In this document: in pieces, positions 20,642 to 28,925 of the stretch
Layout of the letters: each line of letters opens with the position of its first letter
How positions within the stretch are numbered: position 1 is the first letter of the stretch
DNA from: Pseudomonas putida
GTDB lineage: Bacteria; Pseudomonadota; Gammaproteobacteria; Pseudomonadales; Pseudomonadaceae
Direction: 5' to 3'
Length of the DNA: 64,000 bases
Assembly: GCF_025905425.1 (NCBI RefSeq)
Contig: NZ_CP109603.1
Span: 5,410,501 to 5,474,500, forward strand
Program-made: the position numbers and the translations under genes
Notes under the pieces: model-generated
Told to the model about the DNA's origin: nothing
What the model saw: the letters and a program-made list of their open reading frames with translations, nothing else
Databases searched by the model: none

Positions 20642-22072
20642 TTACGCGCAGGCTTCGTCCTGATCCAGTAGACGAAGGGCGGTTTCACCCACGTTGCGCA
20701 CGGCTGCCTCGATTGCCGGCGTAGGCTGGGCGGCGAAGTTCATGCGCAGGCAGTGTCGGAACTTGCCCGAAGCCGAAAAAATGCTGCCCACGGCGACTTG
20801 CACCCCCTGCTCCAGTAAAGCGCGGTTCAGCCGCAGCGTGTCGAAATGTTCAGGCAGTTCCACCCACAGCATGAAGCCGCCCTGGGGCCGGCTGACGCGG
20901 GTGCCCGGCGGGAAGTAACGGGTCACCCAGTCACTCATCAGGTCGCGGCTGCGTTGGTATTGGCTGCGCATGCGCCGCACGTGGGGCTGGTAATGGCCGG
21001 CTTTGATGAAGTCGGCAATGGCCAGCTGGGGTTGGCTGGCGGTACTGCCAGTGCTGATGTATTTCATGTGCAGCACCCGCTCCAGGTAACGGCCCGGCGC
21101 GACCCAGCCGATGCGCAAGCCGGGTGCCAAGGTTTTGGAGAACGAGCTGCACAGCAACACGCGGCCGTCGTCGTCGAACGACTTGAGGGTGCGCGGTCGC
21201 GGGTAGGTGTAGGCCAGGTCGCCGTACACATCGTCTTCGAGTATGGCCACGTCATAGCGCTGGGCCAGGCTCAGCAAAGCCTTCTTGCGCGCCTCGGGCA
21301 TGATGTAGCCCAGCGGGTTGTTGCAGCTTGGGGTGATTTGAATGAGCTTGATCGGCCACTGCTCCAGGGCCAGCTCAAGCGCTTCGAGGCTGATGCCGGT
21401 GACCGGGTCGGTGGGAATTTCCAGCGCCTTCATGCCCAGGCCCTTGAGGGTTTGCATGGCGCCATGAAAGCTTGGGGAATCGACCGCGACGATATCGCCC
21501 GGCTCGCACACGGCGCGGATGCTGCAGGACAGCGCCTCATGGCAGCCGGTGGTCACCACCAGGTCGGCCGGGCCCAGGCGGCAGCCGGAGTCCAGCATCA
21601 AGCGGGCGATCTGTTCACGCAGGGCGAGGTTGCCATGGATGTTGTCGTAGTACAGGCCTGGCATGTCCTGGCGCCGGCTTAGCTGGGCGAGGCTGCGCAG
21701 CAGCGGTTTGAGGGTCGGGCTGTTGACGTCGGGCATGCCGCGCCCTAGCTGCATCACATCCTGGCGCGGGGTACTGCGGACCAGTTCCAGCACCTGTTCC
21801 CACTGGGATATGTCTACCGGGCGCTGGGCTGGGCGGCTGACGGCGGGCAGGGCAGGGAGGTGGCGGTGTTCGCTGACAAAATAGCCGGATTTTGGCCGGG
21901 GCGAGACCATGCCGCTGTCTTCGAGCGTGCGGTAGGCCTGTTGCACGGTGCTCAGGCTGACGCCGTGCTCCACGCTCAGGGCGCGCACCGAGGGCAGGCG
22001 CTGGCCGGGGCGATACAGGCCTTGTTCGATACGAGCGCCGAGCAACTCGGCAAGATTGAGGTAAAGCGTCAC
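20642..22072 (-). CDS. MocR/PdxR-type GntR regulator with aminotransferase-like domain
   Basis: A 476-residue regulator: an N-terminal winged helix (LPSVRALSVEHGVSLSTVQQ, about 25-45) fused to a fold-type-I PLP domain. SSFSKTLAPGLRIGWV near residue 300 holds the PLP lysine, and YIMPEARKKALL and LEDDVYGDLAY are the other cofactor landmarks. I start it at the GTG at 22072, six bases behind GGAG; an ATG at 22132 is possible but would put a repeat of the control region inside the gene. It is divergent from the small DUF1127 gene, with evenly spaced CTGTAT repeats between them. The effector and target are unknown. Confidence 0.88.
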   Translation of the reverse strand: MTLYLNLAELLGARIEQGLYRPGQRLPSVRALSVEHGVSLSTVQQAYRTLEDSGMVSPRPKSGYFVSEHRHLPALPAVSRPAQRPVDISQWEQVLELVRSTPRQDVMQLGRGMPDVNSPTLKPLLRSLAQLSRRQDMPGLYYDNIHGNLALREQIARLMLDSGCRLGPADLVVTTGCHEALSCSIRAVCEPGDIVAVDSPSFHGAMQTLKGLGMKALEIPTDPVTGISLEALELALEQWPIKLIQITPSCNNPLGYIMPEARKKALLSLAQRYDVAILEDDVYGDLAYTYPRPRTLKSFDDDGRVLLCSSFSKTLAPGLRIGWVAPGRYLERVLHMKYISTGSTASQPQLAIADFIKAGHYQPHVRRMRSQYQRSRDLMSDWVTRYFPPGTRVSRPQGGFMLWVELPEHFDTLRLNRALLEQGVQVAVGSIFSASGKFRHCLRMNFAAQPTPAIEAAVRNVGETALRLLDQDEACA

Positions 22073-22123
22073 GGCATACTCCAGCGTCGCCGGCCTGCGG
22101 CGACCAGTACAGTTGCGCTGAAA

Positions 22124-22189
22124 ATACAGCATTCACCCGTCGATTCGCCAATTCTGTATGGGAATAATAAGCGGTGAGTGGATCTGTAT
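22124..22189. promoter_or_regulatory. Three CTGTAT boxes at 30-bp intervals between the MocR and DUF1127 genes
   Basis: ATACAG (22124-22129, inverted), CTGTAT (22154-22159) and CTGTAT (22184-22189) begin exactly 30 bp apart, about three helical turns. The last box is 61 bp upstream of the DUF1127 start. They are candidate binding sites of the adjacent MocR protein. Confidence 0.5.
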
Positions 22190-22250
22190 TGTCACCATTG
22201 CCGACGCGCATGCTTTCTCCACGGTATCAACTGAATGGGAGAACGCAGCG

Positions 22251-22481
22251 ATGGGTGGCATGAGCGATGTGCGCTTGCAACTGATGGCCAAGGAGCTGGA
22301 AACCGGGCAGCAGGCCAAGGTCTTCAACGCGCCGGCAGGCCTGAACCGTTGGGGGCTGATGGTGCATCGCTGGCATACCCGCAGGGCGCTGCTGCAGCTG
22401 ACAGACGATGAGTTGCGCGATGTCGGACTGAGCTGGGAGCAGGCCCGTGAAGAAGGGCGTAAGCCATTTTGGAAAGACTGA
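22251..22481 (+). CDS. DUF1127 domain protein
   Basis: A 76-residue arginine-rich small protein. The middle and end, LMVHRWHTRRALLQLTDDELRDVGLSWEQAREEG (read in two parts), are the DUF1127 signature: a WHTRRAL-type helix, then LxxLxDxxLxDxGLS. Such small proteins are linked to RNA binding, phosphate or stress responses in other bacteria; here the role is unknown. GGGAGA precedes the ATG at 22251, and another ATG three codons on is possible. It is divergent from the MocR regulator, its most likely controller. Confidence 0.82.
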   Translation: MGGMSDVRLQLMAKELETGQQAKVFNAPAGLNRWGLMVHRWHTRRALLQLTDDELRDVGLSWEQAREEGRKPFWKD

Positions 22482-22513
22482 CGCCGCTCCCACAAGGAGG
22501 GCGGTGTAAGCTT

Positions 22514-23806
22514 TTAGGTCAGCTCTTTGAGTCGGTGCCAGAGCATCCCCAATGCCAGCAGCGGCGAGCGCAGGTGCTTGCCGCCGGGGAAGGTGATGTG
22601 TGGCACCTTGGCGAACAGGTCGAAGCGCCCGCTCTGCTGGCCGCTGATGGCCTCGCCCAGCAGGCGCCCGGCCAGGTGGGTAGCGTTGAGCCCATGGCCA
22701 GAGTACGCCTGGGCGTAATAGACGTTCGGCTGGCTGGCCAAACGCCCAATCTGTGGCAGACGGTTGGCACCGATGCCGATCATGCCGCCCCACTGGAATT
22801 CGATGCGCACATCGGCCAGGTGCGGGAAAACCTTGAGCATTTTCGGCCGCATGTAGGCGGCGATGTCTTGCGGGTCGCGGCCGGAATAGTGGCAAGCACC
22901 GCCGAACAGCAGCCGGTGGTCCGCAGACAGGCGATAGTAGTCCAGCGCTACGCGCTGGTCGCACACGGCCATGTTCTGCGGCAACAGCGAGCGCGCGCGT
23001 TCTTCACCCAGTGGCTCGGTGGCGATGATGTAGCTGCCGGCGGGCAGCACCTTGCCGCCCAGCTCGCGGTTGAGGTCGTTGTGGTAGGCATTGCAGCACA
23101 GCACGAGGGTCTTGGCGCGGACCCGGCCCTGAGCGGTGTGCACCTTGACCTCAGGGCCATACTCGATGCGGGTGACTTCCGACTGCTCATACAGGCGCAC
23201 GCCAAGGCGGCTGGCTACGGCCGCCTCGCCAAGGGCCAGGTTGAGCGGGTGCAGATGGCCAGAGCCCATGTCGATCAGGCCGCCCACATAGCAATCGGCG
23301 CCGACCACGCTGTGGATATCGTCTTTGCCGACCAGGCGCAGCTCATGTTCGTAGCCCAGGCTGCGCAGTTCTTCAGCGTCCTCGGCAAAGCCCAGCAGCT
23401 CAGCAGGTTTATTGGCCAGGTCGCAATAGCCCCAGGTCAGGTCGCAGGCGATGGCGTGGCGCTCAACCCGCTCGCGGACGATCTCCACGGCTTCCAGGCC
23501 CATCAGCTTCATGCTGCGCACGCCTTCTTCGCCGATGACCGGGAGGAACTGATCCAGGCCATGGCCGACACCACGGATGAGTTGCCCACCGTTGCGCCCG
23601 CTGGCGCCCCAGCCGAGCTTACGGGCTTCCAGCAGGATGACCGAGAGGCCACGCTCGGCCAGTTCGATGGCGGTGTTAATGCCCGAATAGCCACCCCCGA
23701 CGATGCACACGTCGGCGCTGTGCTCGCCTTGCAGGAACGCGTGGTCGGGGTGGGGCGCGCTGCTGGCGGCGTAGTAGGAGGCGGCGTGCTGCGCGCTGTG
23801 GATCAT
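22514..23806 (-). CDS. puuB: FAD-dependent amine oxidase (PuuB/PauB-like gamma-glutamylpolyamine oxidoreductase)
   Basis: A 430-residue DAO-fold flavoenzyme. The dinucleotide motif CIVGGGYSGINTAIELAERG lies near residues 33-52, the covalent- or tight-FAD region GASGRNGGQLIRG near 68-80, and the C-terminal FAD-contact segment GYSGHGLNATHLAGRLLGEA-like near 385. Its start (MIHSAQHAASYYAASS) resembles PauB/OrdL proteins that oxidise gamma-glutamylputrescine and relatives to the aldehyde handed to KauB/PuuC. The substrate is inferred from family and from the other polyamine genes in the window; it is transcribed alone. Confidence 0.85.
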   Translation of the reverse strand: MIHSAQHAASYYAASSAPHPDHAFLQGEHSADVCIVGGGYSGINTAIELAERGLSVILLEARKLGWGASGRNGGQLIRGVGHGLDQFLPVIGEEGVRSMKLMGLEAVEIVRERVERHAIACDLTWGYCDLANKPAELLGFAEDAEELRSLGYEHELRLVGKDDIHSVVGADCYVGGLIDMGSGHLHPLNLALGEAAVASRLGVRLYEQSEVTRIEYGPEVKVHTAQGRVRAKTLVLCCNAYHNDLNRELGGKVLPAGSYIIATEPLGEERARSLLPQNMAVCDQRVALDYYRLSADHRLLFGGACHYSGRDPQDIAAYMRPKMLKVFPHLADVRIEFQWGGMIGIGANRLPQIGRLASQPNVYYAQAYSGHGLNATHLAGRLLGEAISGQQSGRFDLFAKVPHITFPGGKHLRSPLLALGMLWHRLKELT

Positions 23807-23939
23807 CGGTTGTGTCCTGGCATTGAGACGAAAGGGCGAGGATAAGCCGGGGCCGGGAGGCGGGCAACATGGCGAGGGCTGCGGGTTCAGCTGTGAATAG
23901 GCCTATAATCCAACCTGAATTCTTGCCCTGTACCCCGCC

Positions 23940-24293
23940 ATGTCCTGCAACCGCCACAAAATCCACTTCCTGCGTGAGCTCATCCCTGCCTTCGAGTGCG
24001 AGCCCGGCTGCCACGACTGCTGCGGCCCGGTCACTACGTCAGCCGAAGAAATGGCCCGCCTGCCGCGCAAGTCCGAGGCCGAGCAGGCCGCTGCGCTGGA
24101 GCACCTGGACTGCGTGCACCTGGGGCCCAACGGTTGCACGGTGTATGAAGAGCGGCCGATGATCTGCCGTCTGTTCGGTACCACCCCGCGCATGGCCTGC
24201 CCGCGCGGTCGTGGCCCGGAACAGATGATCGAGCCCGAGGCCGAGCAGCTCGTTCACCAGTTCATTGCCACCACCCGCCAGGTGCTGGTCTAG
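23940..24293 (+). CDS. YkgJ-family zinc/iron cysteine-cluster protein
   Basis: A 117-residue protein with a conserved cysteine pattern: CEPGCHDCCGP (about 20-30), LDCVHLGPNGCTVYEERP (about 56-73) and MICRLFGTTPRMACP (about 74-88). The pattern is typical of the YkgJ/UPF0153 family, which binds a metal or iron-sulfur cluster and has no settled function. It lies between the PuuB-like gene and dadR, ending 2 bp from the convergent dadR stop. Confidence 0.87.
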   Translation: MSCNRHKIHFLRELIPAFECEPGCHDCCGPVTTSAEEMARLPRKSEAEQAAALEHLDCVHLGPNGCTVYEERPMICRLFGTTPRMACPRGRGPEQMIEPEAEQLVHQFIATTRQVLV

Positions 24294-24295
24294 CC

Positions 24296-24784
24296 TCAGT
24301 CCGGAATCGGCAGGCAGAGGCTCTCCTTCACCTCTTCCATGACGATGTAGCTCTTCGACTCGCGCACATGCGGCAGCTTCAGCAGGATGTCGCCCAGCAG
24401 CTTGCGGTACGAGGCCATTTCCGAAATACGCGCTTTGACCAGGTAGTCGAAATCGCCCGAAACCAGGTGGCACTCCAGCACATGGGGCAGCTTGAGCACC
24501 GCGCGGCGAAACTCCTCGAAGGTGTCGCCAGACTTGTAGTCAAGGCTGATTTCGACGAACACCAGCAGGCTGCCCTTCAAGTGCTGTGGGTTGAGCCGGG
24601 CGTTGTAGCCCATGATGATGCCCTCGCGCTCCAGGCGGCGGACGCGCTCGGTGCACGGGGTGGTGGAAAGCCCAACTTTCTCGCCCAGTTCGGTGAAGGA
24701 AATACGCCCGTCATTCTGCAGGATCCGCAGTATGTTGCGGTCGATCTTGTCCAGTTCACGCTTGCTCTGGTGCTGGGTTCTCAT
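24296..24784 (-). CDS. dadR: Lrp/AsnC-family regulator (DadR-like)
   Basis: A 162-residue leucine-responsive-type regulator. The helix-turn-helix is RISFTELGEKVGLSTTPCTE (about 28-47), followed by the RAM effector domain (LVFVEISLDYKSG, then VLECHLVSGDFDYLVK). It starts at 24784 (MRTQHQSKRELDKIDRNIL); the frame stays open into the dadA promoter but without support. It is divergent from dadA, whose homologues are activated by DadR/Lrp in response to alanine and leucine. The size equals that of enterobacterial Lrp. Confidence 0.92.
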   Translation of the reverse strand: MRTQHQSKRELDKIDRNILRILQNDGRISFTELGEKVGLSTTPCTERVRRLEREGIIMGYNARLNPQHLKGSLLVFVEISLDYKSGDTFEEFRRAVLKLPHVLECHLVSGDFDYLVKARISEMASYRKLLGDILLKLPHVRESKSYIVMEEVKESLCLPIPD

Positions 24785-24939
24785 AGGGGATGCCCCTCCG
24801 TGAAAGGCGATATTGCCGAGAATTCTCGCCAAATATAGGCTTTTATATAGTGAATTGCACTGGTCTGTAATTTTTATACTGCGCGCATCCATGCCAATTC
24901 AACAAAAGACTGCGGTGCGCCGCGTGCGAGGGATCAACA

Positions 24940-26244
24940 ATGCGAGTTCTGGTACTTGGTAGCGGTGTAATCGGAACCGCCAGTGCCTATTATCTGGCCC
25001 GGCAAGGTTTCGAAGTGACGGTGGTCGACCGCCAGCCGGCGGCAGCCATGGAAACCAGCTTCGCCAACGCAGGCCAGATCTCGCCCGGCTATGCCTCACC
25101 CTGGGCTGCCCCGGGCGTGCCGCTCAAAGCGATCAAGTGGCTGCTCGAACGCCACGCGCCGCTGGCCATCAAGCTCACCGGCGACGTCGACCAGTACCTG
25201 TGGATGGCACAGATGCTGCGCAACTGCACCGCCAACCGGTATGCGGTGAACAAGGAGCGCATGGTGCGTCTGTCCGAGTACAGCCGCGATTGCCTCGACG
25301 AGCTGCGTGCTGAAACCGGCATCGCTTACGAAGCCCGCACCCTGGGCACTACCCAGTTGTTCCGCACCCAGGCTCAGGTCGATGCCGCTGCCAAGGACAT
25401 CGCCGTGCTTGAGCAGTCCGGTGTGCCCTATGAGCTGCTCGACCGCGATGGCATTGCCCGCGTCGAGCCGGCCCTGGCCGGGGTGAAAGACATTCTCGCC
25501 GGTGCACTGCGCCTGCCCAACGACCAGACCGGCGACTGCCAGCTGTTCACCACCAAGCTTGCCGACATGGCGCAGAAGCTGGGCGTGGAGTTCCGCTTCG
25601 GCCAGGACATCCAGCGCCTGGACTTTGCCGGCGATCGCATCAATGGCGTGTGGATCGACGGCAAGCTGGAAACCGCCGACCGCTACGTGCTGGCCCTGGG
25701 CAGCTACTCGCCGCAGATGCTCAAGCCACTGGGCATCAAGGCGCCGGTCTACCCGCTCAAGGGTTACTCGCTGACCGTGCCGATCACCAACGCCGAGATG
25801 GCGCCGACGTCGACCATTCTCGACGAGACCTACAAGGTCGCCATCACCCGTTTCGACAACCGCATCCGCGTTGGCGGCATGGCTGAGATCGCCGGTTTTG
25901 ACCTGTCGCTCAACCCACGTCGACGCGAAACGCTGGAGATGATCGTCAACGACCTTTATCCTCGCGGCGGTGACCTGAGCCAAGCCAGTTTCTGGACCGG
26001 CCTGCGCCCGGCCACCCCGGACGGTACGCCGATCGTGGGTGCCACTGCGTTCCGTAACCTGTTCCTCAACACCGGTCACGGGACCTTGGGCTGGACCATG
26101 GCGTGCGGCTCCGGTCGCCTGCTGGCCGACCTGATTGCGCGCAAAAAGCCGCAGATCAGTGCCGAAGGGCTGGATATTTCCCGGTATGGCAACAGCCGGG
26201 AAGTGGCCAAGCAAGGCCAGACCGCGCCGGTCCACCAGCAGTAA
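24940..26244 (+). CDS. dadA: D-amino acid dehydrogenase, small subunit
   Basis: A 434-residue FAD flavoprotein that oxidises D-alanine and other D-amino acids to 2-oxo acids, passing electrons to the respiratory chain at the inner membrane. [20 protein letters not shown] is the N-terminal dinucleotide motif, [19 protein letters not shown] the next FAD contact, and [17 protein letters not shown] the C-terminal one. The start and length are canonical. A 155-bp divergent region with dadR holds a TATACT -10-like box at 24875-24880. The racemase gene dadX follows past a REP pair. Confidence 0.97.
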   Translation: MRVLVLGSGVIGTASAYYLARQGFEVTVVDRQPAAAMETSFANAGQISPGYASPWAAPGVPLKAIKWLLERHAPLAIKLTGDVDQYLWMAQMLRNCTANRYAVNKERMVRLSEYSRDCLDELRAETGIAYEARTLGTTQLFRTQAQVDAAAKDIAVLEQSGVPYELLDRDGIARVEPALAGVKDILAGALRLPNDQTGDCQLFTTKLADMAQKLGVEFRFGQDIQRLDFAGDRINGVWIDGKLETADRYVLALGSYSPQMLKPLGIKAPVYPLKGYSLTVPITNAEMAPTSTILDETYKVAITRFDNRIRVGGMAEIAGFDLSLNPRRRETLEMIVNDLYPRGGDLSQASFWTGLRPATPDGTPIVGATAFRNLFLNTGHGTLGWTMACGSGRLLADLIARKKPQISAEGLDISRYGNSREVAKQGQTAPVHQQ

Positions 26245-26250
26245 GTTCAC

Positions 26251-26350
26251 CTGTACCGGCCTCTTCGCGGGCAAGCCCGCTCCCACAGGTACTGCACAGT
26301 GTTCGATAGCTGTGCTGACCTTGTGGGAGCGGGCTTGCCCCGCGAAGAAG
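26251..26350. repeat. REP inverted pair inside the dadA-dadX region
   Basis: Facing REP units (CTCTTCGCGGGCAAGCCCGC and GCGGGCTTGCCCCGCGAAG) lie between dadA and dadX, which point the same way. It is one of the few REP pairs between co-directional genes of one pathway, so it could set the dadA:dadX mRNA ratio. Confidence 0.9.
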
Positions 26351-26392
26351 CAAACACTGTTCTTAAACTGAACCACCATAAGGCATGCCGCT

Positions 26393-27466
26393 ATGCGTCC
26401 CGCCCGCGCCCTGATCGACCTCCAGGCCCTGCGCCACAACTACCGCCTCGCCCGTGAACTGACCGGCGCCAAAGCCCTTGCCGTGATCAAGGCCGATGCC
26501 TACGGCCACGGCGCGGTGCGTTGCGCCCTGGCGCTGGAGGCCGAAGCCGATGGCTTTGCCGTGGCCTGCATCGAAGAAGCGCTGGAACTGCGCGCCGCAG
26601 GCATCAAAGCCCCGGTGCTGCTGCTCGAAGGCTTTTTCGAGGCCAGCGAGCTGGCGCTGATGGCCGAGCACGACCTCTGGTGCGTGGTGCATTCGCTGTG
26701 GCAACTCGAAGCGATCGAAAAGACCCACGTGCACAAGCCACTGACCCTCTGGCTGAAACTCGACAGCGGCATGCACCGCGTCGGCTTGCACCCCAAGGAT
26801 TACCACGCGGCGTATGAGCGCCTGCTGGCCACTGGCAAGGTTGCGCGCATTGTCTTGATGAGCCACTTCGCCCGTGCCGACGAACTGGACGCCGACGCCA
26901 CCGCCGAGCAGATCGCGGTGTTCGAGGCCGCGCGCCAGGGCCTGGCCGCCGAGTGCAGCCTGCGCAATTCGCCCGCAGTGCTGGCATGGCCGCAGGCCGG
27001 CGGCGACTGGGTGCGCCCAGGCCTGATGCTGTATGGCGCTACGCCGTTTGAAGTGGCCCAGGCCGAGGCGCAACGCCTGCAACCGGTGATGACCCTGCAA
27101 TCGCGGGTCATCAGCGTGCGCGAACTGCCGGCCGGCGAGCCGGTGGGCTATGGCGCCAAGTTCATCAGCCCGCGGCCGACCCGGGTCGGTGTGGTTGCCA
27201 TGGGCTATGCCGATGGCTACCCGCGCCAGGCGCCCAACGGCACCCCGGTGATGGTTGCCGGCAAGCGCACCCAGCTGATTGGCCGGGTGTCGATGGACAT
27301 GCTCTGCATCGACCTGACCGATGTCCCTGAGGCTACCGTCGGCAGCCCGGTGGAGCTGTGGGGCAAGCAGGTGCTGGCCAGCGAAGTGGCTGCGCATGCC
27401 GGTACCATTCCCTATCAGATCTTCTGCAACCTGAAGCGGGTGCCGAAGGACTACTGCGGTGAGTAA
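26393..27466 (+). CDS. dadX: Alanine racemase, catabolic
   Basis: A 357-residue fold-type-III PLP racemase that interconverts L- and D-alanine so that DadA can use L-alanine. [12 protein letters not shown] contains the PLP lysine (Lys33), and [17 protein letters not shown] near residue 250 contains the catalytic tyrosine region. It is the second gene of the D-alanine locus. A biosynthetic alr paralogue is presumably elsewhere. Confidence 0.96.
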   Translation: MRPARALIDLQALRHNYRLARELTGAKALAVIKADAYGHGAVRCALALEAEADGFAVACIEEALELRAAGIKAPVLLLEGFFEASELALMAEHDLWCVVHSLWQLEAIEKTHVHKPLTLWLKLDSGMHRVGLHPKDYHAAYERLLATGKVARIVLMSHFARADELDADATAEQIAVFEAARQGLAAECSLRNSPAVLAWPQAGGDWVRPGLMLYGATPFEVAQAEAQRLQPVMTLQSRVISVRELPAGEPVGYGAKFISPRPTRVGVVAMGYADGYPRQAPNGTPVMVAGKRTQLIGRVSMDMLCIDLTDVPEATVGSPVELWGKQVLASEVAAHAGTIPYQIFCNLKRVPKDYCGE

Positions 27467-27590
27467 GTGCGACGAATAAGACGCTGAAGCGGACAGCGTG
27501 AGGGGTGGTGTGTTGTAAATACTGAACGGCATTGCCATGATATCGTTCACATCCACCCCCCATTTCTACCCGTTTCAGGAGGCTCCAGCT

Positions 27591-28139
27591 TTGGACGTCG
27601 GCGAACGACTGCAAGCCATCCGCAAGCTCAAGGGCCTGTCACAACGTGAACTCGCCAAGCGCGCGGGCGTAACCAACAGCACCATCTCGATGATCGAGAA
27701 GAACAGCGTCAGCCCTTCGATCAGTTCGCTGCGCAAGGTGTTGAGTGGCATTCCGATGTCCATGGTGGAATTCTTTTCGGTCGAATTGGCCGCTGAAAGC
27801 CCAACGCAGGTCGTCTACAAGGCCCACGAGCTGATCGATATCTCGGACGGTGCGGTGACCATGAAGCTGGTGGGCAAGTCGCACCCCAACCGCGCCATCG
27901 CGTTTCTCACCGAGGTCTACCCACCGGGTGCCGACACTGGCGCCGAGATGCTCACCCACGACGGCGAAGAGACCGGCATCCTGCTCGAAGGCCGGCTTGA
28001 GCTGGTGGTCGGCAACGAGATCTTCATCCTTGAGGAAGGCGACAGCTACTACTTCGAAAGCACCCGCCCGCACCGCTTTCGCAACCCCTTCGATGAACCC
28101 GCCCGGCTGATCAGCGCTGCAACACCTTCAAACTTTTGA
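27591..28139 (+). CDS. pauR: Cupin-type HTH regulator PauR (polyamine-responsive repressor)
   Basis: A 182-residue regulator: an N-terminal XRE helix-turn-helix (GLSQRELAKRAGVTNSTISM, about 14-33), then a C-terminal cupin with LLEGRLELVVGNEIFILEEGD-like sheet motifs (about 143-163) and the end RPHRFRNPFDEPARLISAATP. This is the PuuR/PauR family that represses polyamine catabolic genes and is released by putrescine or cadaverine. The likely start is a TTG at 27591, eight bases behind a perfect AGGAGG; an ATG at 27537 lacks one. The place next to dadX is as in P. aeruginosa. Candidate targets here are puuA-puuD, kauB and the puuB-like gene. Confidence 0.88.
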   Translation: MDVGERLQAIRKLKGLSQRELAKRAGVTNSTISMIEKNSVSPSISSLRKVLSGIPMSMVEFFSVELAAESPTQVVYKAHELIDISDGAVTMKLVGKSHPNRAIAFLTEVYPPGADTGAEMLTHDGEETGILLEGRLELVVGNEIFILEEGDSYYFESTRPHRFRNPFDEPARLISAATPSNF

Positions 28140-28275
28140 TCCAGCGCAGTGCATTGATTCGGCAATACCCCTTTCCTGTGTGGGGTCGTTTCACGGTCTC
28201 TGGGTTCCCGCTATACTTTTCAACGCTCGCCGACCCGTGGCCGCGAGCGTGATTAGCCACCATGAGGGTGTACGC

Positions 28276-28698
28276 GTGAACCAAATCAAGAAGATGCTGG
28301 CCGTACCAGCAGCCGTATTCGCCCTCTGGGCAATGAGCGCAACCGCTGCGACCAATGACGATATCGCCAAGCGCCTCGAGCCGGTTGGCCAGGTGTGCGT
28401 CCAGGGCCAGGAGTGCAAGGGCATGGAAGTGGCTGTTGCAGCAGGAGGCGGGGGTGCCAAGACGCCCGATGAGATCATCGCCAAGCACTGCAATGCCTGC
28501 CATGGCACCGGGCTGCTTGGTGCGCCTAAAGTGGGCGACACCGCCGCGTGGAAAGAACGCGCCGACCACCAGGGCGGCCTGGATGGCATCCTGGCCAAGG
28601 CCATTACCGGCATCAACGCCATGCCGCCCAAAGGCACCTGCGCGGACTGCTCGGATGACGACCTGAAAGGGGCGATCAAGAAAATGTCCGGGCTGTAA
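28276..28698 (+). CDS. Cytochrome c5-type protein
   Basis: A 140-residue periplasmic c-type cytochrome. A signal peptide (MNQIKKMLAVPAAVFALWAM, ending about ATAA) precedes a linker and the haem site CNACH (Cys72, Cys75, His76). GINAMPPKG supplies the distal Met ligand near residue 117, and CADCSDDDLKGAIKKM forms the C-terminal helix with the extra disulphide of cytochrome c5. Translation starts at GTG 28276 behind GAGGG; no ATG is available in frame nearby. It likely carries electrons between respiratory complexes. Confidence 0.92.
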   Translation: MNQIKKMLAVPAAVFALWAMSATAATNDDIAKRLEPVGQVCVQGQECKGMEVAVAAGGGGAKTPDEIIAKHCNACHGTGLLGAPKVGDTAAWKERADHQGGLDGILAKAITGINAMPPKGTCADCSDDDLKGAIKKMSGL

Positions 28699-28719
28699 GA
28701 CACAGCTGAATCGCACGAG

Positions 28720-28749
28720 GCCCGCCGTTGATGGCGGGCTTTGTATTTG
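28720..28749 (+). terminator. Terminator of the cytochrome c gene
   Basis: GCCCGCC / GGCGGGC stem with loop GTTGAT, followed by TTTGTATTTG. The U-run is interrupted, so strength is uncertain. Confidence 0.75.
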
Positions 28750-28753
28750 TGCT

Positions 28754-28865
28754 GCCTGTACCGGCCTCTTCGCGGGCAAGCCCGCTCCCACACGGACCTC
28801 ACAGTCTTTGAATGCTGCGCTGTACCTGTGGGAGCGGGCTTGCCCGCGAAGGGGCCCGCACAGGC
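28754..28865. repeat. REP inverted pair
   Basis: Facing REP units (CTCTTCGCGGGCAAGCCCGC / GCGGGCTTGCCCGCGAAGG) within GCCTGTACCGG / CCCGCACAGGC outer arms, between the cytochrome gene and the CoA hydrolase gene. Confidence 0.92.
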
Positions 28866-28925
28866 AACCAACCCGCCATACCCCATGTCCAACCCCTGAA
28901 CCCACGGAAGACTCAGGAGGCCAAG

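Noticed and set aside
28262..28279. Five-codon leader peptide (MRVYA) overlapping the cytochrome c GTG start
   Set aside because: The ATG-to-TGA frame exists and overlaps the start as GTGA, but it has no ribosome-binding site of its own and such short frames are common by chance.
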